Positions 16,963-26,125 of a DNA stretch of 64,000 nt are shown piece by piece. Where the stretch lies: positions 4,650,001-4,714,000 of the forward strand of contig NZ_CP133771.1 of NCBI RefSeq assembly GCF_031348265.1, in the 5' to 3' direction. A program made the translations under genes and the position numbers. How positions within the stretch are numbered: position 1 is the stretch's first letter; each line of letters starts with the position of its first letter. The DNA is from Streptomyces collinus. Lineage in GTDB: Bacteria > Actinomycetota > Actinomycetes > Streptomycetales > Streptomycetaceae. The notes beneath the pieces were generated by a model. The model did not search any database. It was given only the letters and a program-made list of their open reading frames with translations, and had not been told where the DNA came from.

Positions 16963-18768
16963 GTGAACACCGCATCCGCCCCAGAGGCGACGGGTGCCGA
17001 GTCCTTGCGCGCCCGCGAGACGCTCAAGGCGCTGTACGGGTACGTCCGTCCGCACCGGTGGGCCGTCGCGCTCGGTCTGCTGTTGGCGCTGGTAGGGGCC
17101 GCCGGAGGGCTGCTGCAGCCGCTGGCCACGAAGACGCTGGTCGACCGGCTCTCGTCCGGTGGCACGATCGGCACCATTCTGCTGGCCATGACCGTTCTGG
17201 TCCTGCTGAGCATGGTGGCCGAGGCGTTCGGTGCCTATGTGCTGGAACGGACGGCGGAGTCGGTGGTGCTCGCCGCCCGCCGCAGCCTCATCGGACGGTT
17301 GCTGCGGCTGCGCCTCACGGAGGTGGACCGGATGCAGCCGGGCGATCTGATGTCCCGGGTGACCTCCGACACCACGCTGTTGCGGGCCGTCAGCACCCAG
17401 GCGGTGGTCTCCGCGGCGACGGGGGCGGTGACGCTGGTCGCGGCGGTCGTGGTGATGGCGTTCCTCGATGCCGTCCTGCTGGGCGTCACGCTCGGAGTCG
17501 TCGCGGTCGTCGGTGTGGCCGCCGCGCTGGTGATGCCGAAGATCGGGCAGGCCGCCGAGCGTGCGCAGGCGGCTGTCGGGGAGATGTCCACGGGCCTGGA
17601 GCGGGTCTTCGGCGCGTTCCGCACGGTGAAGGCGTCCGGCGCCGAGGAGCGGGAGGCCGCTCGCGTCGAGGCGGCGGCACGCAGGGCGTGGCGCCACGGC
17701 GTGCGCAGCGCGAAGTGGGAGGCCGTGCTGGGTTCGGCGGACGACCTCGCCGTCGAGCTGGCGTTCCTCGCGGTACTCGCCGTCGGCGGGGCGCGGGTTG
17801 CGTCCGGGGACATGCCCGTGTCCACGCTCATCGCGTTCCTGCTGTACCTCTTCTACCTGATGGAGCCGGTGTACAAGCTGGTCGAGGCAGCGTCCCAGTA
17901 CCAGGAGGGCGCGGCCGCGATCGCCCGGATCGCGCAGGTGGACCGCCTGGCGACAGAGAAGCAGGACCGGCACCTGTCGGCGCGGCCCGCGGCGACCAAG
18001 ACGCTGCGGCCACGTCCGGCGTCGGTTCGCTTCGAGGAGGTGTCCTTCCGCTACGGGACCGGGTTGCCGGACATCCACCAGCGGGTGGACTTCGAGGTGC
18101 CGGGCGGCGGGATGACGGCGTTCGTCGGCCCGTCGGGCGCGGGCAAGTCGACGGTCTTCGCGCTCGTCGAGCGGTTCTACGAAGCGACCGGCGGCCGTGT
18201 CCTGGTCGACGGCAAGGACGTGACGAAGTGGCCGCTGTCCGAGCTGCGGTCCGTCATCGGATACGTCGAGCAGGACGCGCCGGTGCTGGCCGGCACGCTG
18301 CGGGAGAACCTGGTCTTCGCCGCGCCCGGCGCGACCGACGACGAGATTCGCGAGGTCCTCACCCGGACCAGGCTCGACGCCCTCGTCGAGCGTCTCCCGC
18401 ACGGCCTGGACACCCCGGTCGGGCACCGCGGCACGAAACTGTCCGGCGGCGAGCGCCAGCGCATCGCGATCGCCCGCGCGCTGCTGCGCAGGCCCCGGCT
18501 GCTGCTCCTGGACGAGGCGACCTCGCAGCTCGACGCCGTCAACGAGCTGGCACTGCGGGACGTCATCGCCGAGACCGCACGTGAGACCACCGTGCTGGTG
18601 GTGGCCCATCGCCTGTCGACCGTCACGGACGCCGACCGCATCGTCGTCCTGGACGCGGGCAAGGTCCGCGCGGTCGGCACCCACGAGGAGCTGGTGGCCG
18701 AAGACGAGCTGTACGCGCAGCTCGCGGCGACGCAGCTCCTGACCTCGGCGGGACGCCCCCGTGGGTGA
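16963..18768 (+). CDS. ABC exporter half-transporter (permease-ATPase fusion)
   Basis: 601 residues. The N-terminal exporter membrane domain (about residues 35-330, six helices) includes MQPGDLMSRVTSDTTLLRAV, typical of type IV exporters. The C-terminal ATPase has Walker A GPSGAGKST, Q-loop YVEQDAPVLAGTLRENL, signature LSGGERQR, Walker B LLLLDEATSQLD and the H-loop VVAHRLSTV, all intact. One half-transporter gene implies a homodimer. GTG start with GGAAAGGA upstream. Substrate unknown; MsbA/multidrug-like. It appears complete in a neighbourhood of decayed genes. Confidence 0.92.
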   Translation: MNTASAPEATGAESLRARETLKALYGYVRPHRWAVALGLLLALVGAAGGLLQPLATKTLVDRLSSGGTIGTILLAMTVLVLLSMVAEAFGAYVLERTAESVVLAARRSLIGRLLRLRLTEVDRMQPGDLMSRVTSDTTLLRAVSTQAVVSAATGAVTLVAAVVVMAFLDAVLLGVTLGVVAVVGVAAALVMPKIGQAAERAQAAVGEMSTGLERVFGAFRTVKASGAEEREAARVEAAARRAWRHGVRSAKWEAVLGSADDLAVELAFLAVLAVGGARVASGDMPVSTLIAFLLYLFYLMEPVYKLVEAASQYQEGAAAIARIAQVDRLATEKQDRHLSARPAATKTLRPRPASVRFEEVSFRYGTGLPDIHQRVDFEVPGGGMTAFVGPSGAGKSTVFALVERFYEATGGRVLVDGKDVTKWPLSELRSVIGYVEQDAPVLAGTLRENLVFAAPGATDDEIREVLTRTRLDALVERLPHGLDTPVGHRGTKLSGGERQRIAIARALLRRPRLLLLDEATSQLDAVNELALRDVIAETARETTVLVVAHRLSTVTDADRIVVLDAGKVRAVGTHEELVAEDELYAQLAATQLLTSAGRPRG

Positions 18769-19580
18769 GACGGGCCTGACCTGTGGGCTCGCCGGTGCCG
18801 TCGGCCGTCATCCACCGGCTGCCCCCGCCGCGCAGCCGGCAGCCAGCCGGCTGCGGCGGTTCGCTGCCCGCCCAGTCCGTCCCTCACCCGGGAGTCCCCA
18901 TGCCCGTGCTCATGGCCAAGGGCGAGCAGGCCCGCTGAGCAGGCCGGACGGCCGCCCGCTCGACCTGATGCGCACGGCATCGGCCGGCAGCCCACTCCGC
19001 GCCCCGGTACGCCCCTCCCCACCGCGGGCTCCCACGGCGCTGATCATGGCGGCGGTGACCGCGCCGCCGACACCCGGCACACCGTCCAACGGTTCGCAGC
19101 ACACGAGGATTTCGGGGAGTACGCACGCCTGCGCCGCGACGCCCTGCTGCGCATCAACCTGAGGACCGAGTGATGGCGCGCACGCAGAGCGGAGGCCAAG
19201 GAGCACCCACCGCCGAGCACTGGAGATCCTCCGTCAGGAACCGACGCCCTCGCGGCCTGATACCCACAGGGCAGCCCCCGGCCGCGCACGGACGGGAGTC
19301 GGCGGGTGTCCCGACTGCCGATTCACGTTCGCTGGGGCGTTCACTTGTGGAGCTCCCCTGGACGGCTGGTCATCCACCGCACCGCGTCCGAGGCCGGGCG
19401 CCATTTGAACTTTGAGCTCTCAGCCACACCGGCGGCCGCCGTGTCCTGACCCGCACCGGTCCTTGCCCCCGGGCCGCACCGACACCGGGCCCACGCATGT
19501 CCCGAGTTGTCCAGACGTCGTCCACGGACGACCGGTTGGCGCCAAGCGGAGCTGAGATCAGTGGGCCAGGGACCACAGCC
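18769..19580. other. Stretch without an intact gene
   Basis: About 810 bases. One plus-strand frame ending with TGA at about 19171-19173 reads TVQRFAAHEDFGEYARLRRD and looks like the last 35 residues of a lost gene, with nothing recognisable upstream. Otherwise nothing supportable. Confidence 0.4.
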
Positions 19581-19613
19581 GAGGCCCGCAAGGGTGAACC
19601 CCTTGCGGGCCTC
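19581..19613 (-). terminator. Hairpin terminator of the membrane acyltransferase gene
   Basis: A 14-bp perfect stem (GAGGCCCGCAAGGG with its complement, ending at 19613) and a five-base loop, about 50 bases past the stop of the minus-strand gene ending at 19664. No T-run, as is common in Streptomyces. Confidence 0.7.
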
Positions 19614-19663
19614 GGACGGCTGACCAGGCCGGGATGGGCAGGAAGCGGGCCCCCGGCCTGACC

Positions 19664-20947
19664 TCACCGGATGTACTTGGCGGGCTTGGTGGCTGCGTTG
19701 AGCAGGTACTCCAAGGGGCCGCGGCGGAAGAAGCGGGACCAGATCGCGGCGAACACGATCGCCCCCAGGATGTACGTGAGCACGGGTACCCAGGACTTCG
19801 TGGTGCCGGCGCCGGAAGCGGGCCACGCGGACTGTGCGAGGAAGTGGCCGACGTAGGCGGTCAGGGACATGGTGCCCACTGCGATGACCGGTTTCGCCAG
19901 GCGGCGCAGTCGCGGCAGACGGTCGACGGCCACCGTCGCGCCCACGATCACGAGGATCGCGACACCCAGGCAGCCGATGGTGTCGAGGGTGGTGCCGGTG
20001 TGCGACACGGCACCCAGCAGGTCCGAGGCCGACTGCCCGGGCCCGCCGGACCCGCTGCCCATGGACCCTGCCCCGGACCCGCTGCCCATGGACCCTGCCC
20101 CGGACCCGCTGCCCATGGACCCCGCTCCGGAGCCGCTGGACGGCCCTCCGCCTCCCCCGAAGCTCAACACCGCGCTCGTGCCACCCAACAGCGTGGCCAG
20201 GCCGTAGGCGCCTACGGTGAGGCTTGCACCGAGCGCCGCCAGGCGCCGCTGGACGGTGGCGGCGGTCAGATCGAGGCGGGCCAGCGCCATGCCGGCGATC
20301 ACGAACGCCATCCACGTGATCGTCGGGTAGAGGCCCGTGAGCAGCAGATCGAGTACTCCGACGGTGCTGAGCTTCTCGAGCGGGTCGTAGGCGTTGATGC
20401 TCTGCTGGACGGAGTCGCTCAGCCACATCTTCAAAACGAACGCGAGCTGCGGCATGACGAGCGCGATCCCCGCCGCGATGATCGCCAGCGTCTTGGCGCT
20501 CAGTCGCACCACGAGCAGCGCGAGGAGGAAGTAGACGCCGTAGTAGGCGAGGATGATGATGTCCCCGTACTCCATCGCCAGCACGGTGCCCATCGCCAGC
20601 AGGATCACGGCGCGGATCGCGATCCGGGCCTTCGCCTGCCGGCCCGCCAGGCCGGTCTTCGGCTCAAGGCGGCCGGCGATCAGCATCAGCGAGAACCCGG
20701 CGAGGGTGGCGAACAGGGCCGACGAGCGCCCCTCCGCCAAGGAGTACACCCAGCTGCCGAGGTTGTTCGCGGCTGACGGCATCGGGGCAATGTGCACGAT
20801 GTACATGCCGAACACCGCCAGCGCGCAGGCGAGATCCAACCCGATCAGGCGTCCCATCGAGGGGCCGGGCGAGGCCCGCACGGCGGACTCGGGCGAGGTT
20901 CGGGGCCGAGGAGGCGAGTTCTCCTGCGGCGACTGTATCTGTGTCAT
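19664..20947 (-). CDS. DUF418-like membrane acyltransferase with Gly-Ser-Met repeat insert
   Basis: 427 residues. About ten membrane helices, with the same landmarks as the paralogue at 13219: LIGLDLACALAVFGMYIVHI, SSALFATLAGFSLMLIAGRL, FLLTGLYPTITWMAF-like and WSRFFRRGPLEYLL. The family probably transfers an acyl group across the membrane to a glycan or lipid, but no substrate is evident. Between two helices there is a low-complexity extracellular loop made of three GSGAGSM units encoded by near-perfect 24-bp repeats (about 20055-20126), absent from the paralogue. ATG start at 20947; the hairpin at 19581 terminates it. Confidence 0.85.
   Translation of the reverse strand: MTQIQSPQENSPPRPRTSPESAVRASPGPSMGRLIGLDLACALAVFGMYIVHIAPMPSAANNLGSWVYSLAEGRSSALFATLAGFSLMLIAGRLEPKTGLAGRQAKARIAIRAVILLAMGTVLAMEYGDIIILAYYGVYFLLALLVVRLSAKTLAIIAAGIALVMPQLAFVLKMWLSDSVQQSINAYDPLEKLSTVGVLDLLLTGLYPTITWMAFVIAGMALARLDLTAATVQRRLAALGASLTVGAYGLATLLGGTSAVLSFGGGGGPSSGSGAGSMGSGSGAGSMGSGSGAGSMGSGSGGPGQSASDLLGAVSHTGTTLDTIGCLGVAILVIVGATVAVDRLPRLRRLAKPVIAVGTMSLTAYVGHFLAQSAWPASGAGTTKSWVPVLTYILGAIVFAAIWSRFFRRGPLEYLLNAATKPAKYIR
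20055..20126. repeat. Three 24-bp tandem repeats inside the acyltransferase gene
   Basis: CCCATGGACCCTGCCCCGGA recurs every 24 bases with minor changes, encoding GSGAGSM units in an extracellular loop. The copy number could vary between strains without breaking the frame. Confidence 0.75.
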
Positions 20948-21088
20948 ACACAGAATCCTTCGGTGCCGTCAGGAGGCGGACCACCCGGCAGGCTTCGGTG
21001 ACCACCCCGCCGACCGGCCGGGACCACCCCGCCGACCGGCGGAACAGCGCCGCCCCGGTCGGCCGGCGGGCCCGGACGGCCAACCGCC

Positions 21089-21616
21089 CTACTTTATGAG
21101 GGCGTTGGCCACCACGACCATGAGCCCGAGCAGCGAGTCCACGGTGCCGATCTTCAAAGCGGAGCCCCACGTGCGACCGGCAGCGCGGGCCGCGAGCAGG
21201 CCCCAGGCGAACAGCAGCACCACGTTCACGGCGAAGGCCACGTACTCGATGCCCGCCGAGGGCCACCACCCCCAGCCCGCGCCGAGCAGCAGGACCACCG
21301 TCGGCACCGTCGCCACCACCAACGGCCACTCGGACAGCAACAGCCGCATCGCGGCGCGCACACCGTGATGGGTCCGATCGCCGCGCAGGGCGATGAGATG
21401 TGCGTAACCGTGCGCCAAGGCCGATGCGGCGGCCGTGATCAGGAGCCACTGGGCGCTGCTGAACCGGTCGGCGGGAGCCGTCTCACCCTGCTCCGTCAGG
21501 GCGGCCACCATGGAGCTGGCCAGTACCGCCCCGTACACGCCCCCGAACAGCACATGGGGCTGCGCCGCACAGCGGCGCAGAGCACGGACAGGCTGACGAA
21601 GGTACAACTCGGGCAT
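21089..21616 (-). CDS. Integral membrane protein, unknown function
   Basis: 175 residues from the ATG at 21616. The N-terminal part contains HVLFGGVYGAVLASSMVAAL, followed by three or four further hydrophobic segments (WLLITAAASALAHGYAHLIA, VVATVPTVVLLLGAGWGWWP, YVAFAVNVVLLFAWGLLAA), giving about five membrane helices. Two His residues lie near helix ends. This type of small five-helix protein is common beside Streptomyces two-component systems. It is divergent from the response regulator at 21945. Confidence 0.75.
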   Translation of the reverse strand: MPELYLRQPVRALRRCAAQPHVLFGGVYGAVLASSMVAALTEQGETAPADRFSSAQWLLITAAASALAHGYAHLIALRGDRTHHGVRAAMRLLLSEWPLVVATVPTVVLLLGAGWGWWPSAGIEYVAFAVNVVLLFAWGLLAARAAGRTWGSALKIGTVDSLLGLMVVVANALIK

Positions 21617-21944
21617 GGCTGGGTGATCCTCGAACGGTTCGGAAATCGACTGTGGCCGGCGGACCCGGTCGGGCCCACGGACCGATCCCACCGGACGAGA
21701 ACCGCCGACACCATCCGCCGGACGTCGCCCACCCGCCCGCCGACGGGCCGGAGCGCTCCCCCCGAACGGCTGGAACCAGCCTGCCGGGTGGCGGGAGTCT
21801 CCAGCGGCCGCACCGTCGCGCACCTGGCCGGACGTACTGTCGACAGCGAGCGATCACCGTACGGGAACGTGGACGCCCCGATGGGGGGGGGGTACTGGTC
21901 GCCGAGAAGCTGGACAGAGCAGACGAGTGTGAGGCGGAACGCCG

Positions 21945-22625
21945 GTGATCCGGGTAGTGGTGGTGGACGACGAGGCGCTGGTGCGGTCCGGGTTCGAGCT
22001 GATCCTGAACGCCTCCGACGGCATCCAGGTCGTGGCGACGGCGGAAGGAGCGCAGGCCGCCGACGCGATCCGGCGCGAGCATCCGGACGTCGTGCTCCTC
22101 GACATCCGCATGCCGGACGTGGACGGCCTGACCGTCCTGAGGGAGATCCAGACGCTGCCCGAGCCGCCGACGGTGGCCATGCTGACCACCTTCGACACCG
22201 ACGAGTACATCCTGACCGCGCTGCGCTCGGGAGCCGCGGGCTTCCTGCTCAAGGACACCGAACCCGAACAGCTCGCCCAACTCGTACGCACCCTGGCCGC
22301 GGGCGGGGTGGTGATGTCCCCGAAAGCCTCGCGGGCCCTGCTGCGCGGCCATCCGGGGGCGGACACGCCCCAGGACGCGGACGTGGCGCGCGTGAACCTG
22401 CTCACCGACCGCGAACGTGACGTCCTCGTCCTGATCGCGGAAGGCCTGTCCAACGCCGACATCGGCACCCGCATCCACCTGAGCGCGGGCACCGTCAAGG
22501 ACCACGTCAGCTCGATCCTGACCAAGCTCCGGGTCGCCGGCCGCGTCCAGGCGGCTCTCCTCGCGGAGCGGGCCGGACTGCTCGGCGTCGACGGCGCCGA
22601 CACGGCCCGGGGCAACGCGGGATGA
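21945..22625 (+). CDS. LuxR/NarL-type response regulator
   Basis: 226 residues. The receiver domain (1-120) has the acidic pair VVDDEALV, phospho-acceptor Asp in VVLLDIRMPDVDG, Thr in TTFDTDEY and Lys in LLKDTEPE. The C-terminal LuxR HTH contains LTDRERDVLVLIAEGLSNAD and TVKDHVSSILTKL. The GTG start overlaps an upstream frame in which no gene is evident. The stop overlaps the kinase start by four bases (ATGA), so the two are co-translated. It should be phosphorylated by the kinase at 22622. Confidence 0.95.
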   Translation: MIRVVVVDDEALVRSGFELILNASDGIQVVATAEGAQAADAIRREHPDVVLLDIRMPDVDGLTVLREIQTLPEPPTVAMLTTFDTDEYILTALRSGAAGFLLKDTEPEQLAQLVRTLAAGGVVMSPKASRALLRGHPGADTPQDADVARVNLLTDRERDVLVLIAEGLSNADIGTRIHLSAGTVKDHVSSILTKLRVAGRVQAALLAERAGLLGVDGADTARGNAG

Positions 22626-23758
22626 GTGCGGGTCGGGCACTGTGGCGGCGGGTGCCGTCTTGGGTCGTCGACGCGGGCCTCGTCGTGCTCGCCGCGCTCG
22701 ACGCCTGGATCAACCTCGACGACGAGGCGACACCCCTCATGTGGGCCTGCGCCGCCCTCGGCAGCGCCGGACTGCTCCTGCGCAGGCGCTTTCCGCTCGC
22801 CGTCTTCCTGCTGACACTGCCCATGCTGCTGTTCATGGACGTGGGAGTCGCGCCGATCGCCGCGCTGTACACACTGGCCGCGCGCACCCGTAACCGCCCG
22901 CTGCTGGCCGGCAGCGCCCTGCTGAACGCGGCGGCGACCACCCTCGCCTGGCCCCTGTCCGACACGTTTTCCGGCGACCCGTTTTCCGGCGACCGGACCT
23001 GGACGCTCATCGAGTTCGTCTACACGCTGGCCATGGCCTTCGCTCCGATCCTGTGCGGCCAGCTCGTGCAGGCCAGACGCGACGTGGCCCGCCAACTCGT
23101 CGAGGTCCAAGTGGCCCGCGAACACGAACGCGCCCTGTACGCCCAGTCCGTCCTCGCCCGCGAACGCGCCCAACTGGCCCGCGAGATGCACGACGTCGTC
23201 TCCCACCAGGTCAGCCTCATCGCCGTACAGGCCGGAGCCCTGCAGGTCGCCGCCAAGGACCCCGATGCCCGCGACGCCGCCCGCACCATCCGCACCCTGA
23301 GCGTGAACACCCTCGACGAACTCCGCCACATGGTCGCCCTGCTGCGCGCCTCCGGCGGCAAGGAAACCGAACTCACCCCCCAGCCCACCCTCGCCGACCT
23401 CCAGCAGCTGATCGCCAACAGCGGCATCGAGACCACCCTGACCGGGGAGCTCCCGCCCGGCATCAGCACAACCGCCCAACGCACCGTCTACCGCACGGTC
23501 CAAGAAGCCCTCACGAACGTCCGCAAGCACGCCCCGGGCGCCCGCGCAGAGGTGCGCCTGTGGCATGACGCGCAGCACTTCGGTCTCACGGTCACCAACA
23601 CCGCCCCCACCCGCCCGTCCGTCGCCCTGCCCAGCGCCCGGCACGGCCTGATCGGCCTGAGAGAACGCGCCGAACTGCTCAACGGCACCCTCACCGCCGA
23701 ACCCACCCCACAGGGCGGATACGAGATCGAACTACGGGCCTCCACCCGGCCCGCCTGA
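22622..23758 (+). CDS. NarL-type sensor histidine kinase
   Basis: 378 residues. Four or five N-terminal membrane helices (about 15-150), a short coiled coil, then the HisKA_3 dimerisation helix with phospho-His in QLAREMHDVVSHQVSLIAVQ, and an HATPase with TVYRTVQEALTNVRKHAPGA (N box), ARHGLIGLRERAELL (G box). Little extracellular sequence suggests sensing within the membrane, as in cell-envelope-stress kinases of the LiaS/DesK type. Translationally coupled to the regulator. The signal is unknown; the adjacent membrane acyltransferase and ABC exporter are possible targets. Confidence 0.93.
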   Translation: MSAGRALWRRVPSWVVDAGLVVLAALDAWINLDDEATPLMWACAALGSAGLLLRRRFPLAVFLLTLPMLLFMDVGVAPIAALYTLAARTRNRPLLAGSALLNAAATTLAWPLSDTFSGDPFSGDRTWTLIEFVYTLAMAFAPILCGQLVQARRDVARQLVEVQVAREHERALYAQSVLARERAQLAREMHDVVSHQVSLIAVQAGALQVAAKDPDARDAARTIRTLSVNTLDELRHMVALLRASGGKETELTPQPTLADLQQLIANSGIETTLTGELPPGISTTAQRTVYRTVQEALTNVRKHAPGARAEVRLWHDAQHFGLTVTNTAPTRPSVALPSARHGLIGLRERAELLNGTLTAEPTPQGGYEIELRASTRPA

Positions 23759-23797
23759 GCACAACCCCCCCGACGCGGATCGGCGTGCCCGGACACC

Positions 23798-23853
23798 ACA
23801 AACCGCAGGCCGCTGACCTGGGGTTTCGTATGGAGCGGGTGACGAGAATCGAA
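23798..23853. repeat. Truncated tRNA-Gly 3'-half scar (att-like site D)
   Basis: A terminator-like hairpin (GCAGG-CCGCTGA-CCTG) is followed by TGGAGCGGGTGACGAGAATC, identical to the tRNA-Gly 3' end, but the match stops after GAA at 23853 where IS21-related sequence begins. The rest of the 42-bp core has been lost at that junction. Confidence 0.8.
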
Positions 23854-24534
23854 GACGGGACGGCTGTTCAGCCTGCGGGTGGACCGCTTCAGCCAGATCA
23901 GCGTCCGCACCAACCGCTACTCGGTGCCGGTGCGGCTGATCGGCCGGACGGTCCGGGCGATGCTGCACGCGTCCGAGCTGGTGGTCTACGACGGCCAGCA
24001 GGAGGTCGTCCGCCATGAACGGCTCATCGCCAAGGGGCAGGCCCGGCTGGATCTGGACCACTATCTGGAAGCCCTGGTCCGCAAGCCCGGCGCGTTCCCC
24101 GGTGCCACCGCGCTCGAACAGGCCCGTTCCGCGGGGAAGTTCACGCTGGTCCACGACGCCTGGTGGGAGGCGGCGAAGGCTGCCCACGGCGAGCGGGACG
24201 GCACCCGGGCCCTGATCTAGGTCCTGCTGATGGGCCGCCACGTCTCCCACGAACACCTGGTCGCGGGGCTTGCCTCCGCGCTCAGGGCCGGCGGCCTGAC
24301 CGCGGACGCGGTCGCCCTGGAGGCGGAGCGCGGAAGGCGGCCGAAGCCGACGAGGTCGCGGCTCCGGTTGTTCCTGCGGAGCCGGACCGGACGAACGTGA
24401 CCTCACCGACCGAACGGCGGCTGGCCCAGCTGCCGCCCGACACCCGGCCGCTGCCCTCGGTCGCAGCCTACGACCAGCCGCTGCGAGTACGGCAGCCTGC
24501 CGACCGCCCCGCTATCCAGGGAGAGATGCCGTGA
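23854..24534 (+). pseudogene. istA: IS21 transposase IstA, C-terminal remnant
   Basis: The readable part begins GRLFSLRVDRFSQISVRTNR and continues YSVPVRLIGR, the C-terminal segment shared by IstA transposases. A TAG at about 24218 (in ALI-stop, where a Glu codon is expected before VLLMGRHVSHEHLVAGL) stops translation. A frame change near 24330 follows before the final part ending RLAQLPPDTRPLPSVAAYD. The HTH and DDE domains are gone. The last bases overlap the istB start, as in intact IS21 elements. Confidence 0.8.
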
Positions 24535-25328
24535 CGCTCAAACGCCATCGCGGACTGACCGAACAGGCCGCCGACGCCACCGTTGACCAGGCATGCCGCA
24601 CGCTCCTGCTGCCCACCATCCGGGTCCAGTTCCCCGAACTGGCCGAAGCCGCCGCCCGTGGCCAGATGTCGTATCGCGGGTTCCTCGCCGAGCTGCTGAT
24701 GGCCGAGTGTGACGAGCGGGCCCGGCGACGCTCCGAACGGCGGATCAAGGCGGCGCAGTTCCCGCGGGAGAAGTCGTTGCGGGCCTTCGACTTCGAGGCC
24801 AACGGGAACGTCGACGCAGCCGTCATTCACACCCTGGCGACCTGCGAGTGGGTCAAGAAGGGACTGCCGCTCTGCCTGATCGGCGACTCGGGCACTGGCA
24901 AGTCCCACCTGTTGATCGCGCTCGGCACCGAGGCCGCCATGGCCGGCTTCCGGGTCCGCTACACACTCGCCACCAAGTTGGTCAACGAGTTGGTCGAGGC
25001 GGCGGACGAGAGGGTCCTGACCAAGACCATCGCCCGCTACGGACGCGTCGATCTGCTCTGCATAGACGAACTTGGCTACATGGAGCTGGACCGCAGGGGT
25101 GCTGAGCTGCTGTTCCAGGTGCTGACGGAGCGGGAGGAGAAGAACAGCGTCGCCATCGCCTCCAACGAGTCGTTTGGAGGGTGGACGAAAACCTTCACCG
25201 ATCCGCGGCTTTGCGCGCCCATCGTCGACCGCCTCACCTTCGGCGGGAACATCATCGAGACCGGCACCGACTCCTACCGGCTCGCCAGCACCCGGGCCGC
25301 CCGGGCGCAGAGCGCAGTCTCAGGCTGA
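24531..25328 (+). CDS. istB: IS21 helper ATPase IstB
   Basis: 265 residues, full length for the family. AAA+ landmarks: Walker A GDSGTGKSH in LPLCLIGDSGTGKSHLLIAL, Walker B LLCIDELGYMELD and sensor region SVAIASNESFGGW. IstB loads and activates IstA during transposition. Its transposase partner here is a fragment, so the gene is probably idle unless a related IS21 element is present elsewhere in the genome. Confidence 0.92.
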   Translation: MTLKRHRGLTEQAADATVDQACRTLLLPTIRVQFPELAEAAARGQMSYRGFLAELLMAECDERARRRSERRIKAAQFPREKSLRAFDFEANGNVDAAVIHTLATCEWVKKGLPLCLIGDSGTGKSHLLIALGTEAAMAGFRVRYTLATKLVNELVEAADERVLTKTIARYGRVDLLCIDELGYMELDRRGAELLFQVLTEREEKNSVAIASNESFGGWTKTFTDPRLCAPIVDRLTFGGNIIETGTDSYRLASTRAARAQSAVSG

Positions 25329-25409
25329 CCCATCCGAGCCCCAAAAACCGGCCAGAGACTGCGTTCACCGCTACCCGTGCCACGACCGAGTGCGCTTGCG
25401 CTGAACACG

Positions 25410-26027
25410 CTAATCCGGGCGGGGGAGCGAGTTGAGGCCGTCGATCGCGATGTCGGTGGCCCTTTGAACGGCTTTGTAGGTCTGCTCCGGCCGGTTGCCC
25501 CGCTTTTGGCATGCGGCGACGACGACCTTGATCGCCCCGACCAGCGAGCCCACCGCCGCTGCGGCCTCGACGAGGTCCAGCTCGGGGCAAGCCAGGTGGA
25601 GCGCTTCGGTCAGCTGCAGCTGGATGTCGAACAGCAGGTGCAATTCGCGCGCCTGAAGTGCCGGGACCGACGCAATCAGCCGGGTCCGAGTCGGGCCGAT
25701 CTTCCGCGCCAACTCCGAGTCCGTGTCCGCGAAAACACTCTGGTCGATGACGCGCCGCAGCAGGTCGGCCACCGGTTCGCCGGGCTGCCGTCCTCCGATG
25801 ATCTCGACCGCGCGCTCCAGCCGCGACCTGTCGTCGAAGAAGACGATGTCGTCCTTGCTGTCGAAGTAGCTGAAGAAGGTCCGTGTCGCGACGTCTGCGG
25901 TGGCCGCGATCTCCGCCACGGTTGTCTGGTCGTAACCCTTCTCGGCGAACAATCGCAGGGCGCCTTCGATGAGCGCTTGCCTCGTGCGCATCTTCTTCCG
26001 CTGGCGCAGCCCTGGGTCGCTGGTCAC
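25410..26027 (-). CDS. TetR-family transcriptional regulator next to a P450
   Basis: 205 residues, GTG start at 26027. The N-terminal HTH includes TRQALIEGALRLFAEKGYDQ, TTVAEIAATADVATRTFFSY and FDSKDDIVF, strongly TetR-like (AcrR group). The C-terminal domain is all-helical with no recognised ligand motif. Divergent from the P450 at 26126; the 98-bp gap holds an ATGCAA-TT-TTGCAT palindrome. Probably an autorepressor that also controls the P450. Confidence 0.9.
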   Translation of the reverse strand: MTSDPGLRQRKKMRTRQALIEGALRLFAEKGYDQTTVAEIAATADVATRTFFSYFDSKDDIVFFDDRSRLERAVEIIGGRQPGEPVADLLRRVIDQSVFADTDSELARKIGPTRTRLIASVPALQARELHLLFDIQLQLTEALHLACPELDLVEAAAAVGSLVGAIKVVVAACQKRGNRPEQTYKAVQRATDIAIDGLNSLPRPD

Positions 26028-26048
26028 GACAGCACTCTACCGCATGTG

Positions 26049-26081
26049 ATGCAATTTTGCATTCATTGACGTTTTGCATCG
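26049..26081. promoter_or_regulatory. Putative operator between TetR and P450 genes
   Basis: ATGCAATTTTGCAT (26049-26062) is a near-perfect palindrome with arms ATGCAA/TTGCAT. A further half-site TTTTGCATCG lies at 26072-26081. It is AT-rich compared with the surroundings and sits in the divergent gap where a TetR operator is expected. Confidence 0.65.
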
Positions 26082-26125
26082 AGTGCTGTTTTATCGGGAG
26101 GTCCGTACCGACCGAGGAGCGGCCG

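Larger units (their letters stand above)
23854..25328 (+). mobile_element. IS21-family insertion sequence remnant
   Basis: It contains the 3' part of an istA transposase gene (with a stop and a frameshift) followed by an overlapping intact istB. The left end, including the left inverted repeat and the DDE catalytic core of IstA, is missing; the remnant begins exactly at tRNA-Gly scar D. No right terminal repeat was identified after 25328. Not autonomously mobile. Confidence 0.8.
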
